Notes: a model not told the origin generated them from the sequence alone. A stretch of DNA of 64,000 nucleotides from Roseiarcus sp963758335 (GCA_963758335.1 CAVWVF010000005.1:62001-126000), one strand, 5' to 3'; shown: positions 27,689-37,115, numbered from the stretch's first letter. Program-made: numbers and translations.

Positions 27689-29381
27689 TCAGAAGTAACG
27701 GGTGATACGGAGGCGGCCCTGGAATCCGCTGGAAACGCCGCGCCAGTCGCCCGGCACGAAGGTCGCGGCGCTGGTCCCGTTGGGATTGACGCCGCCAAAG
27801 TTGTAGACCGTCCCGAGGAACCCGCTCGGCCTGGTCTGGTCCGTGCTCTGATACATCAGCTCGAGGTCGAAGTTGAGGTTGGTGACCGGGTTCCAGCCGA
27901 CGTCGGCGCCGATGAGCCAGTCTGAAGGCGTTGGGCGACATCGGGCCCTGGATCCCCTGGGCGAGCAGGCAACCCGCGAGGCCGAGCGCGAAATTGCACC
28001 CGCCGCCCATGTTGCTCCACCTGATCCCACCGATCGAGCCTTCGAGGTCGGTGTAGAACTGCGGAGTCCAGTGGTGCTCGAGCAGGGCGGTCACCGACCA
28101 GGCGTAGGGCGTCGACCATTGGTTGGTGGCTGGGTTGAAGAACGCGTCGGCGAGCCACATCGGCTGGCCGTTGCCGTTGACCGCGCCGTTGTCGGTCCAC
28201 ATCCCGTCCGGTATACCCGAGTACCACACCGCGCTCTGCGAGTAGGCGCCGGTGACGACAAGATCGTCGCCCGAGCCCCAGAAGCCGCCCCACCAGTTCT
28301 GCAGGAGGAGCTTCACGCCGGCGTCGACGGCCCAGCCGGTCTTGGTTTCCTGGCCGTTGCAGCCGACGCGGCTGGTGAGACCGCAAGTGAAGGTGCCGTC
28401 GAAACCGTCCGCGGCGACGTTGACGTCGTGCAGAACGCCGGACACCTGCGCCTCGCCCCAGCCCTGCTTGACATGCAGGTTGCCGACGAAGTCGGGCCAG
28501 CGCTGGCCGCCGTAGGTGATGTTCGAAGGATTGAAGCCCAGCTGACCATTCCCACCATTACCGAAGTCGAATGTCTGCGGACCCGAGTTCGTATTGAAGT
28601 ACGAGCCGTTCAGTTGGGTGCCGCCGCCGGACGCGCCTTCGGTGCCGGGGCTTTCGGCCGAGATCGTCGCCGAGAAGCCGCCGCCGAACGACGCCGTGTA
28701 GGCCATCAGCAACGGCTCGTTGAACCCCTTGCGGTCGGGGGAGAAGAAGTTCGCAAAGTTGTCGCCGCCGCCGATGAACGAAAAGAACGAGGCGGCCTTA
28801 CCGGCGGTGATGCCGGCCCAGGTCAGGTACGCCTGATCCACGTAGAATAAGTTGGTTACGCCGGCGTCATTGAACTGAAGCGGGTCGAGGCCGTTGCCGA
28901 CATCGCCGCGCACGTCAATATGCCCGAGCAGGGGGCCGTAGAAGGTGTTGGAGGCGAAATCGAGATCGACTTCGCCGCGGCCCGTCCATCCGGTGTCGTT
29001 ACGGTAGAAGGTCGTGTTCTGTTGCGCGGGGCTCGCCGCGAGGAGCACGCGCTGGGTGGCGCGATTGTCCAATCCGGCTATGGTCGCGAGACCGCGATCG
29101 AAAGCCGGAAAAAGAGTATTGGCAGCCAAAGCCTCTCCGGGCGTGCCATAGTTGTATTGGGTGTTGAGGTTGCCGCCCACAAACTGAGCGGTGACGTAGC
29201 CCGAGATCTTCATGCAGGTGTCGGAGCCGGGCAGGACCCAGCCGACGATGCCGGCGACGTTGCAGATTTGGACGTATTCGACAGGCGCCGCCTTGCGGGT
29301 GGGAAGATCGGCCGCCTGTGCGCCGGCGACGGCGACGATCCCGGCCGCCGAACCGAGCAACATGCTCTTGATGAGCGTCAT
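27689..29381 (-). CDS. Porin_2-family outer-membrane porin with a frameshift near its C-terminus
   Basis: Starts MTLIKSMLLGSAAGIVAVAG, a Sec signal peptide cleaved after AQA, then ADLPTRKAAPVEYVQICN and a motif with Cys pair (VGWVLPGSDTCMKISGYV), the hallmark of Porin_2 porins of Hyphomicrobiales. GGAGG stands 8 bases before the ATG. The beta-barrel repeats continue to PMSPNAF, where the frame shifts near 27920. The remaining stretch (DWLIGADVGWNPVTNLNF ... GRLRITRYF) ends with the C-terminal Phe needed for outer-membrane insertion. Total is about 560 residues. Such a conserved gene suggests a sequence error, but a true mutation cannot be excluded. Confidence 0.85.
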
Positions 29382-29402
29382 TAATTGACCTCCAGTTGAC
29401 AT

Positions 29403-29770
29403 TTGTGGGCGTTGGTTCTTCTCACTCTCGATCCGGCGGTCCGCTTCAAGCGACCCATGAAACCGAAGGTGGTCAGCCCCCTCTTCCCGATGTTTTCGGA
29501 CCTCGGCGGTCTGCCCCGAGGAGCCGACCCCTGAAATCCGTCCGCGACCGGGACTCTCCCGTTCACACGACTCAACATACCTTCCTCGCGGCGAGTCTCA
29601 ACAGCAATCTGTCTTGAAATCGCCTTGGAACCGCCTTTCCTGAGACGCTGTTGCATAAAGGTCACGATTTGCCGCTCCGGCGGGGCTCGCGGTCGGTTTC
29701 AGCTGTCTTAACAAAACGTTAACTTGGTGGAAACAAGGGGCGGCGGAGAATTGCCGGGCATCCTCGGAAC
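29403..29770. other. Porin upstream region
   Basis: No gene was seen in about 370 bases. GTTAAC-containing AT-rich sequence near 29708-29725 may contribute to a promoter, but no clear -35/-10 pair could be assigned. Confidence 0.35.
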
Positions 29771-31400
29771 GTCATGGCCGTCCCCGGGTTAAACCCGGGG
29801 ATCCCCGGCCATCCACGCCGAGGCGCAAAGAGACTCGGGTCCGACACGCGGGCATCTCCGCAACCATGTGAAAACAAGAGTGTTTTATTTGCGGAGGCTC
29901 GGCTTCTTGATGCCCGGCTCGAGGCCGGGCATGAAAGCGGGAAGGTCGGCGCCCCATCGGGCATGGCGGTAGTATGCGCCATCAACGGGTAAAAATCCAC
30001 CGGCCCGTCCTGCCCGTCCCCGGACTTGATCCGGGGATCGAGCCGGGCATCCAGGAACCGAGCCTCGGCCATCGCCGCCATGAACCTGCCCCGGACGAAT
30101 CGTCCGGCGGTTAAACAAGCCCGCTGGTTCCCCAACCATAAACCCAAAGCCTTCTTTGTGCCCGGCTCAATCCCCGGATCAAGTCCGGGGACGGGCATGA
30201 CGGCGGTAGGGTCCGTCGAGCATGGCGGCGGCATGCGCCATCCAGCGGATAAAAACCCACCCGCCCGTCCTGCCCGTCCCCGGACTTGATCCGGGGATTG
30301 AGCCGGGCATCCAGAAGCCCAACCTCGGCCAACCTCGCCATGCGCCTGCCTGGATGAGTGGGGCCGTTTCCCCTGCCTGGCCAAGCCGGCGGTTCAAAAA
30401 GCCGGCTGGCTCTCGGGCCGTAATCGCGGAGGCTCGGCTTTTTGATGCCCGGCTCAAGGCCGGGCATGACGGCGGCAAGGTCGGCGTCCCGTGATGGCGG
30501 CGGCATGCGCCATCGTCGCCATGCGACTGCCCGAGTGAGGGCCGGTCCCCTGCTCCGGCAGGACGTCGCTTCAAAATGCCGGGTGGTTCCCCAGCCATAA
30601 TCGCGGAGGCTCGGCTTCTTGATGCCCGGCTCAAGGCCGGGCATGACGGCGGGAAGGTCGGCGCCCTGTCGGGCATGATCGGAATGCGCTATCCAGCGCC
30701 ATCCAGCGGGTAAAAACCCACCGGCCCGTCCTGCCCGGCCTTGAGCCGGGCTCCAGACACCCAACCTCGGCCAACGTCGCCATGGGTCTGCCCGGATGAG
30801 CCGGCCCGGTCTCCCGCTCGGCCAAGCCGGCGGCTCAACAATTGAGCGTCTCGTAAAGGCCGGCCCATCCCGGGTTGAAATCGTGAATTAGCGCCAGCTT
30901 CCAGAGACGCGGCCAGTGCTTGAGGTTCTTTTCCCGCTGCAAGGCGTTCCGAATGTCGTCGTAGAATTCGTAGTAAGCTAGGCGTTTCAAGCCGTAACGC
31001 TTGGTAAACCCGTCGACGACGCCCTCGCGATGCTCCCACACCCGCCGATCAAGGTTGCTGGTCACGCCGACATAGAGCGTGCCCTGCGGCTTGTTCGTCA
31101 TGATGTAGACATAGTGATGTAGACATAGTGTAGACATAGCCGCCTTTCATGGGCGAATAATCTCGGAAGGTCGCCTCGGTTGGTAGCATCGCCAGACGAC
31201 GGATGGCAAATTTTGAAAAGCCGGGTGTTGCGGCGCCGGCATTCGTCATGCATGGGCTTAACCCACACGTCATGCACGGGCTTGACCCGTGCATCCAGGC
31301 GCGGCCCGCGCTCGCCAAGGTTCTTCGCCTGAATGCCCGGCTCAAGGCCGGGCAAGACGGCCTCTTGGATGCCCGGCTCGAGGCCGGGCAGGACGGCAGG
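29771..31400. repeat. Cluster of REP-like palindromes
   Basis: At least ten imperfect palindromes of two types alternate. Type 1, TGCCCGGCTCRAGGCCGGGCA, occurs near 29909, 30446, 30620, 31334 and 31373. Type 2, CCCCGGACTTGATCCGGGG, occurs near 30018 and 30275 and inverted near 30172, with further variants near 29780, 30735 and 31262. Between them lie near-repeated spacers (GTAAAAACCCACC, GCATGGCGG). The arrangement resembles mosaic REP arrays; a GIY-YIG gene is embedded. Confidence 0.85.
30835..31137 (-). CDS. GIY-YIG nuclease-like protein
   Basis: A 100-residue single-domain protein with YVYIMTNKPQGTLYVGVT (the GIY...YIG pair), RRVWEHREG and RLAYYEFYDD, matching the small UPF0213/GIY-YIG family. 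The N-terminus MSTLCLHHYVYIM is extended by a short tandem repeat (TGTAGACATAG, three copies in 31103-31138), so the original start may have been slightly further in. It sits alone inside the REP cluster, and a link between small nucleases and repeat mobility is only a guess. Confidence 0.8.
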   Translation of the reverse strand: MSTLCLHHYVYIMTNKPQGTLYVGVTSNLDRRVWEHREGVVDGFTKRYGLKRLAYYEFYDDIRNALQREKNLKHWPRLWKLALIHDFNPGWAGLYETLNC

Positions 31401-31476
31401 AGCGATTCGTCTCCCAAGCCCTCCCCCGTTTACGCGGGCCATATGGGCCGCGAATCGTGACTCGCCCCGCCCGCCG

Positions 31477-31884
31477 CTATCGCGGCGACGGCGCCCGCGC
31501 CTCGATGACGACGAACGCCTGGGCGAGCGGCGGCTCGTCGGTGATCGTCAGGTGGATGAAGCCTTCGGTTCCCGGCGGCAGGATCGCCTTCAGCCGTTCG
31601 GCCGCGCCGCCCGTCAGACGCATGGTCGGCTGGCCCGAGGGCAGATTGACCACCCCCATGTCGCGCCAGTAAACGCCGCGCCTCAATCCGGTGCCCAGCG
31701 CCTTGGCGCAGGCTTCCTTGGCCGCGAACCGTTTGGCGTAGGAGGCGGCGCGCCCCGCCCGGGCATCCGAGCGGCGCCGCTCGATCTCGGTGAAGCAGCG
31801 GTCGATGAAGCGCTCGCCGAACCGCTCGAGCGTCTGCTCGATGCGGCGGACGTCGCAGAGGTCGCTGCCGACGCCGACGATCAC
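31477..31884 (-). CDS. acpS: Holo-[acyl-carrier-protein] synthase
   Basis: A 135-residue enzyme that transfers phosphopantetheine from coenzyme A to acyl carrier protein. Motifs: GVGSDLCDVRRIEQTL (metal-binding Asp) and SYAKRFAAKEACAKALGTG (catalytic Lys/Glu). The GTG start at 31884 overlaps the pdxJ stop as GTGA, so the genes are translationally coupled. The pdxJ-acpS pair is common in proteobacteria. Confidence 0.95.
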   Translation of the reverse strand: MIVGVGSDLCDVRRIEQTLERFGERFIDRCFTEIERRRSDARAGRAASYAKRFAAKEACAKALGTGLRRGVYWRDMGVVNLPSGQPTMRLTGGAAERLKAILPPGTEGFIHLTITDEPPLAQAFVVIEARAPSPR

Positions 31885-32639
31885 CCGCGGCCCTCGGCGT
31901 TCGCCCGCCCTTCCTCCATCGCGGCGCGCATGCATTTCACGCTTTCGGCGAGGCCGACGAAAATCGCTTCGCCGATCAGAAAATGGCCGATGTTGAGCTC
32001 GACGACCTGCGGCAGCCCGGCGATGATGCGGGCCGAATTGTAGTCGAGTCCGTGGCCGGCGTGGCATTCGAGCCCGAGCGCCGGCGTCTGGGCGGCGGCG
32101 ACCCTGAGGCGGCCGAATTCATAGTCGGCGTGCGCCGAATCGCCGTGCGCCAGCGCGTCGCACCAAGCGCCGGTGTGCAGTTCGACCACCGGCGCGCCGA
32201 GATCGGCGCTCGCCTTCAAGGCCTCGCCCGAGGGCTCGATGAACATCGAAACCCGGATCCCCGCCTTGCCCAGCTCTGCGACGAAAGGCTTTAGCGCGCG
32301 AAAACCGTTGACCACGTCGAGGCCGCCCTCGGTCGTCCGCTCGGTGCGCTTTTCCGGCACGAGGCAGCAGGCGTGCGGGCGGATGCTGAGCGCGATGTCG
32401 AGCATCGCCTCGGTCGCGGCCATTTCGAAATTGAGCGGCTTCTTGATCGAGGCCTTGAGGCGGCGCATGTCCTCGTCCTGGATGTGGCGCCGGTCCTCGC
32501 GCAGATGCGCGGTGATGCCGTCCGCTCCGGCGTCGATGGCGACGAGGGCCGCGCGGACCGGATCGGGAAGCGCCCCGCCGCGCGCGTTGCGCACGGTCGC
32601 GACATGGTCGACGTTGACGCCCAGGCGAAGCGCGGTCAT
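31881..32639 (-). CDS. pdxJ: Pyridoxine 5'-phosphate synthase
   Basis: A 252-residue TIM-barrel enzyme that condenses 1-deoxyxylulose 5-phosphate with 3-amino-2-oxopropyl phosphate in vitamin B6 synthesis. Motifs: LGVNVDHVATVRNARGG, GITAHLREDRRHI, LNFEMAATEAM, CLVPEKRTERTTEGGLD and ELNIGHFLIGEAI. The length is normal and the gene is intact. The first 36 codons are duplicated 1660 bases upstream at the start of the neighbouring membrane-protein gene. The leader now contains a short out-of-frame ATG (MNRRP) with GAGGAG before it; the pdxJ ATG itself has no close ribosome site. Confidence 0.97.
   Translation of the reverse strand: MTALRLGVNVDHVATVRNARGGALPDPVRAALVAIDAGADGITAHLREDRRHIQDEDMRRLKASIKKPLNFEMAATEAMLDIALSIRPHACCLVPEKRTERTTEGGLDVVNGFRALKPFVAELGKAGIRVSMFIEPSGEALKASADLGAPVVELHTGAWCDALAHGDSAHADYEFGRLRVAAAQTPALGLECHAGHGLDYNSARIIAGLPQVVELNIGHFLIGEAIFVGLAESVKCMRAAMEEGRANAEGRG
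32524..32639. repeat. Duplicated pdxJ 5' end, copy 1 (functional pdxJ)
   Basis: About 116 bases matching 34184-34299 in direct orientation with a handful of mismatches. The identity is highest over the first 33 codons and ends at the codons for Ile-Asp-Ala. Confidence 0.9.
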
Positions 32640-32685
32640 CGGATGGGTCGCCTATTCATTGGATCCGTCTCCTCTTCAATATACA

Positions 32686-34299
32686 TTACACATTTTCTGG
32701 AGGTCGCTGTAGTGGCCGCGCGCGCGACTGATCTGCCGGCCCTGCGAGCGAGCGCCCTTCCCGAGCGATGACGGCGATGAGCAGGAGAACGCCCAAGCCG
32801 AGCCATGTATAGCCTAGCCCGAGGAAAGTCCTCTTGAGCGCCTCGACCCAATTCGGCGGCTTGTCCCGCGAGAGGAGCTCCGGCGGCAGCGCGGATCGAA
32901 TCTCCGGCGCGTCGAGCAATTCGCGCAGCCGGCTCGATAGGTATGGGATCTCAAAGAGGGGGGCGCCCGCGAGATACGAAGCATCCCCGGTGGCGAGATA
33001 GCCCCGCAAATTCTTCGCTTCGACCTCTGCAGTTTGGCGTCGGAACTCCAGGGAGCCCGGCGGAGCGGCTGGATGCGCCAACGACGAAGCGGCGACGGCC
33101 AGCCATCCCGCGAGGGCCAGCGAGTGCCAAATCTTGCGCTGGCCGCCGATCGGGTCCGACCCCAGGAGCCAAATGACGCTCGTCAGGTTGATCGCCAGGC
33201 CGATCAAAAGGGTATCGAAATACCGGAACTCGAGCGGCATCGCCGCACGGCCCGCCGCGAGCGCGAGGAATTGGGCCAGGAGCCATCCGAACGCCCCGAC
33301 GTTGAACCAACGCGGATCGCCCAACGCAGGGCGATTGGCAAACGTGCGCAGGCAAAACAGCGCCGACGGCAAACCGATGACCAATCCCAAGACCGGGCGG
33401 GCGGGCCAACTCGCCAACTCGGAAAAAGCCGACAGGAACTGACTCAGCGAGTGCGCCCTATACGGGTCCGACGCCTGCGCGTGAGGCACGAGGCTCACCA
33501 GGACGACGGCCGTCACGGCGAGGGCGGCGATCCCGAGCCACTCCCGAAGGCCCCCTCTCCGACCGCACACCATTTGCAAGAGATGCAGGCCGATCGCCGC
33601 GGCGAGGGTGAGCGCGCCGGAAGCCATGCAGAGAAACGAGGCGACCGCGCACAGGCTTCCTGCCGCCCATCGCGGCGACCACGCCCGGCTGTCGGCCAGA
33701 AACCACAAGCTCGAGAACGAAAACGCCAGCAGCAAATAGAAGTGCGTGTTGAATCCGAGCAATAGGTTATCGTAACTCAGGGGAGGGGCGTTTATCAGGC
33801 TCGATACAATCATCGCGGCCGGCGCCCAGCCCCGGCGAAGCCCCCGCGAAAGCGCGTAGCTGATGGCGACGATCGTTGCGGCGTCCAGGATCGCGTTGGC
33901 GATCATTTGTAAAACAACATCCCAGTAGCCGGAGATGTTGAAGATCGCCAAAGTCAGCAATCGTGTGAAAAAAATGACGTGCTCATTGTGCGCAGCAAAC
34001 AAACCGCCAACCGTAAGCTTTCCCTGGATATAGGGTTTTAACAAGTTGGCCCATTCACCTTCCCACTCATCCCAGAGCGGCGTCGAATTTCCGGCGTAGT
34101 TGATGGCGGCAGCCCGGGAACCGATGAGAATGAGGAAAAGCGATAGGAATAGAAGGCTCTTGGGTCTCTTGTTGAGAAATCGAAGAACCGCATCGATCGC
34201 CATCAGCGCCGCGCGGACCGAATCGGGCAGCGCCCCGCCGCGCGCGTTGCGCACGGTGGCGACATGGTCGACGTTGACGCCCAGGCGAAGCGCGGTCAT
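32686..34299 (-). CDS. Multi-pass membrane protein with a PdxJ-derived N-terminus
   Basis: The 537-residue frame begins with 36 residues nearly identical to the PdxJ start (MTALRLGVNVDHVATVRNAR) and then turns into a polytopic membrane protein: SLLFLSLFLILIGSRAAA, an extracytoplasmic WDEWEGEWANLL with HNEHVIFFTRLL, and about ten further helices, ending in a charged tail. The acidic first loop and helix pattern resemble GT-C type glycosyltransferases, but no specific family is assured. Translation may start at 34299, 15 bases after pyrE, or at ATG 34203 within the duplicated part, which would give a 505-residue protein of purely membrane type. Confidence 0.75.
   Translation of the reverse strand: MTALRLGVNVDHVATVRNARGGALPDSVRAALMAIDAVLRFLNKRPKSLLFLSLFLILIGSRAAAINYAGNSTPLWDEWEGEWANLLKPYIQGKLTVGGLFAAHNEHVIFFTRLLTLAIFNISGYWDVVLQMIANAILDAATIVAISYALSRGLRRGWAPAAMIVSSLINAPPLSYDNLLLGFNTHFYLLLAFSFSSLWFLADSRAWSPRWAAGSLCAVASFLCMASGALTLAAAIGLHLLQMVCGRRGGLREWLGIAALAVTAVVLVSLVPHAQASDPYRAHSLSQFLSAFSELASWPARPVLGLVIGLPSALFCLRTFANRPALGDPRWFNVGAFGWLLAQFLALAAGRAAMPLEFRYFDTLLIGLAINLTSVIWLLGSDPIGGQRKIWHSLALAGWLAVAASSLAHPAAPPGSLEFRRQTAEVEAKNLRGYLATGDASYLAGAPLFEIPYLSSRLRELLDAPEIRSALPPELLSRDKPPNWVEALKRTFLGLGYTWLGLGVLLLIAVIAREGRSLAGPADQSRARPLQRPPENV
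34184..34299. repeat. Duplicated pdxJ 5' end, copy 2 (start of the membrane gene)
   Basis: This is the partner of the copy at 32524-32639, 1660 bases away. TCATCGGA just outside the start codon is also shared. Copy 2 lies next to pyrE, where pdxJ itself would be expected to begin. Confidence 0.9.
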
Positions 34300-34314
34300 C
34301 GGACAGGCCCTACT

Positions 34315-34917
34315 TTAAGCGGCGCCGGCGAGCGCGCGGCTTCCGGGCTTCACCGCCGGCACCGCCGCCAGCTCCGGCGGCAGCGCGTCGGCAAGATAGG
34401 CCGGGATGTCGAGCGTCGCCAGCGCGACACGCGGAAGGCCGATGTCGGCCTTGCCGCCCGAGCGGTCGATCAGGCAGGCGGCGCCGACGATCTTGCCGGG
34501 GTGTTCTGCGAGCGCCTCGAGGCACTCGCGTGACGAGAGCCCGGTCGTGATGATGTCCTCGACCATCAGCACCCGCGCTCCCGGCGCGATCGAAAAGCCG
34601 CGCCTCAGCTTGAACGCGCCGTTCTCGCGCTCGACAAAAATCGCCTTGGCGCCGAGCCAGCGCGCGGTCTCGTAGCCGGGCACGATGCCGCCGACCGCGG
34701 GCGAAGCGACGACGCTGATCGGCCCGAACGCTTGGCGCGCCTTTTCGGCCAGCGCCCGGCACAGGCGCTCGGTACGGGCGGGGTCCTGGAAGACGAACAT
34801 CTTTTGCAGGAATATTGGCGAGTGCAGCCCGCTGGAGAGGATGAAATGGCCCTCGAGCAGGGCGCCGGCGGCGCGGAACTCGTCAAGCGTCTCTTCTGCG
34901 GTCAAGGTCGCGGTCAT
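34315..34917 (-). CDS. pyrE: Orotate phosphoribosyltransferase
   Basis: A 200-residue enzyme of pyrimidine synthesis that joins orotate to phosphoribosyl pyrophosphate. The PRPP-binding motif VLMVEDIITTGLSS, the start region GHFILSSGLHSPIFLQK and GGIVPGYETARWLGA identify it. It is complete and normal in length. It is the first gene of the pyrE-membrane gene-pdxJ-acpS row. Confidence 0.96.
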   Translation of the reverse strand: MTATLTAEETLDEFRAAGALLEGHFILSSGLHSPIFLQKMFVFQDPARTERLCRALAEKARQAFGPISVVASPAVGGIVPGYETARWLGAKAIFVERENGAFKLRRGFSIAPGARVLMVEDIITTGLSSRECLEALAEHPGKIVGAACLIDRSGGKADIGLPRVALATLDIPAYLADALPPELAAVPAVKPGSRALAGAA

Positions 34918-34999
34918 GCCCTTTTCTTAGCAGGCCGCCGTTCGCCGCGCCAAGGCGGCGCGCGGGGGGCCCCTCCTCCGCAGGGCGATTGCTCCAGGT

Positions 35000-35569
35000 T
35001 AAGAAGTGGTTTGCCTGCCCCCTCCACCGCCCTTCGGGCGGTCCCCCTCCCCCGCATTGCGGGGGAGGATGAGGCGGCGCCGCGGCTTTCCTCACCCGCG
35101 CAGCGGGGGACGGGACCACGCGAAGCGTGGTGGAGGGGGTGCGGCGCGCGCGGCAGGCCGGGCTCGTTTATCTGAAGCGACCCCCTGCCCTTCATCGACG
35201 TTCGGACGGTCATCCCCCGCCCGAGCGGGGGAGGATCACGGGCACGGCTCGGAATCCAGGTTAACAAAACACGTGTCGCGCCGAAAAATGGGTACCGTGG
35301 GTTGTTTGCGCACCGACCAGGCTCGCCCCGCGAGCGGCTTTGTGAAGCCAATGCCGGTCGCGGAGTCCATAACTTCCTCTCCGCAGCGTCAACATCTCGG
35401 GCAAATCGCCGGATTTCAACCTTCTGTTAACCCGACTTCCGAGCCGTGGATCACGGGATAGGCTGCTTGTCCGCGACCATGCTAACCTGGGAGGAGCCGC
35501 GCCGTCGGCTTTTTCCTGTCCCGATCCGCGGGCGGGGGGGACGAGGGGTAGGCCGTTTGTCTTGAGACT
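35000..35569. repeat. Intergenic palindromic repeats
   Basis: The region holds GC-rich palindromes: CCTCCCCCGCATTGCGGGGG near 35047, CCACGCGAAGCGTGG near 35115 and CCCCCGCCCGAGCGGGGG near 35213. Repeated CCCTCCACCGCC/GGTGGAGGGGG blocks lie between them. These are typical dispersed alphaproteobacterial intergenic repeats and may act as terminators for pyrE-side transcripts. No gene was seen. Confidence 0.7.
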
Positions 35570-35977
35570 ATGCCGAAGTCATTCGAAACGAAGCTCCTTG
35601 GCGTCGAGCCCGACGCGACGGCCCCGGACGGCACTGCGGTGCGGCTCCTGCTCAGCCTCCGCGCGGGAAGCATGGCGCATTTCGAACTCCCGGCCGGCGC
35701 GGTGTCGCACGCCGTGACGCATCGCACGGTCGAGGAGATCTGGTACGTGCTCTCGGGCCGCGGAATTTTATGGCGGCGATCGCCGGAGGCCGAGCGGATC
35801 GAGCCGATCGGGCCCGGCGTCGCGGTGACGATCCCGCTCGGCGTCGCGTTCCAGTTTCGCGCCGAGGAGGCCGCTCCGCTGGCCTTTGTCGCGGTCACCA
35901 TGCCGCCGTGGCCGGGCATGGACGAGGCGGTCGCGGTCGAGGGCCCTTGGACGCCGACGGTCTCGGCCGGCCGCTGA
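35570..35977 (+). CDS. Cupin-domain protein
   Basis: A 135-residue single cupin barrel: MAHFELPAGAVSHAVTHRTV, EEIWYVLSGRGILWRR and PGVAVTIPLGVAFQFRAEE give the two cupin motifs. Metal ligands are partly changed (His-x-x-x-Glu-Glu retained). Small cupins of this kind bind ligands or act as isomerases/dioxygenases; the substrate is unknown. It is followed by tRNA-Thr. Confidence 0.8.
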   Translation: MPKSFETKLLGVEPDATAPDGTAVRLLLSLRAGSMAHFELPAGAVSHAVTHRTVEEIWYVLSGRGILWRRSPEAERIEPIGPGVAVTIPLGVAFQFRAEEAAPLAFVAVTMPPWPGMDEAVAVEGPWTPTVSAGR

Positions 35978-36034
35978 TCGGACGGGCCTTGCGCGGCGAC
36001 GAGGCCGCTGGTAGCCAAGAGCGCGCCGAAAAGC

Positions 36035-36110
36035 GCCGGTTTAGCTCAGTTGGTAGAGCAACGGTTTTGTAAACCGTGGGTCGGGGGTTCGAGTCCCTCA
36101 ACCGGCACCA
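36035..36110 (+). tRNA. tRNA-Thr (anticodon TGT)
   Basis: Complete cloverleaf: acceptor GCCGGTT/AACCGGC, D-arm GCTCAGTTGGTAGAGC, anticodon arm ACGGTTTTGTAAACCGT with anticodon TGT, T-arm GGGGGTTCGAGTCCCTC and encoded CCA. An integrase remnant follows, suggesting that its 3' end has served as an integration site. Confidence 0.97.
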
Positions 36111-36276
36111 ACGCGCTATCTCATGACGTCCAATTTTGTCCAAAAGGCTATTGATTTTTCAGAGAAATTGGCTAGCTTGGTGTCCAAAACGATCCAAGGG
36201 CGCCATTGACAGCCAACAATTTTGTTGGCCTCATTGTTGGCCCTGAGGCCAACACCCCTTCACCGAGGCCAACACG

Positions 36277-36606
36277 ACGCCGCTCACGGACAAACAGATT
36301 CAGGCCCTTCGCCGACCGGAAGGGAGGGTTGCGAAGCACTCCGATGGCGGCGGCCTTCAGCTCTGGGTGACGCCCTCGGGGGCGAAGCTCTGGTATCTCG
36401 CCTATCGTTTCGGCGGGAAGCAGCGCAAGCTAGCTATCGGCCCGTATCCGACAATCCCCCTCAAGGAGGCGCGAGCGCGTCGCGATCAGGCGAAGCGCCA
36501 ACTGGATGTTGGTCTCGACCCGAGCCAACAGAAACGCCTCGCCAAGCTGACCGCAACGGCGAAGCAGGCCAACACGTTCGAAGTGCTCGCGGCCGAATGT
36601 CCTTGA
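36277..36606 (+). pseudogene. Tyrosine integrase remnant beside tRNA-Thr
   Basis: Reads PLTDKQIQALRRPEGRVAKH, GGLQLWVTPSGAKLWYLAYR and KLAIGPYPTIPLKEARARRD: the arm-binding domain (DUF4102) of P4-type integrases that insert at tRNA genes. The usual ATG before PLTDK is ACG here, and the frame upstream is closed by a stop. The catalytic domain is missing; the frame ends at LAAECP where the opposing helicase remnant begins. Confidence 0.75.
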
Positions 36607-37115
36607 GTTCGTCCTGCCATTTGCTCGACTAGGCCGCCTGGCGCGACGACGAGGCAGCGCTCCAGGTCGCCGCGAATGATCAGCTCCTTGATGAAAAGCC
36701 CGCCATGATCGTCTTGCCCGCACCTGGATCGTCGGCGAGCAGGAAGCGCAAGGGCTGTCGCGGAAGCATTTCGCCATAAACGGCGGTAATTTGATGAGGC
36801 AGCGGGTCGATTTTCGACGAATGGACCGCGAGATAGGGGTCGAACAGGTGCGCCAGCCTGATCCGCTGCGCTTCCGAGGCCATCCTGAACGCTTCCCCAT
36901 CCCCGTCGAAGCCGAAGGCTCGCGTCGCCTGCAACAACTCAAGGCGCGGCTCGTTGTCGCGAAAGAGCACGATTTCCGCCGGCCCGTCCGCGCCGCGGTA
37001 AACGACATTGAGCGCGCTTGACCCGATCCACTCGGCCCTCACGACCTCGACAGACTGCCGGGCCGGCCAGTCCGCGTATCTTCGCGCCGGCAGTGACGCC
37101 TTCCAGCCTTAACAC
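36607..37115 (-). pseudogene. SNF2/DEAD-type defence helicase remnant (N-terminal part)
   Basis: From GTG 37115 the minus strand reads LRLEGVTAGAKIRGLAGP. A one-base insertion then leads to SVEVVRAEWIGSSALNVVYR, RDNEPRLELLQATRAFGFDG, LAHLFDPYLAVHSSKIDPLP and the Walker A region RFLLADDPGAGKTIMAG. A further shift gives LFIKELIIRGDLERCLVVAP. The match is to large SNF2-like helicases found in DISARM-like and DUF1156-methylase-linked defence loci (from memory of the family). Only about 160 of around 1000 residues remain. Confidence 0.7.

Noticed and set aside
29771..31400. Open frames through the REP cluster (up to about 220 codons)
   Set aside because: Created by the palindromic repeats (recurring MPGLEPGIKKPSL-like strings on both strands), not by a gene.
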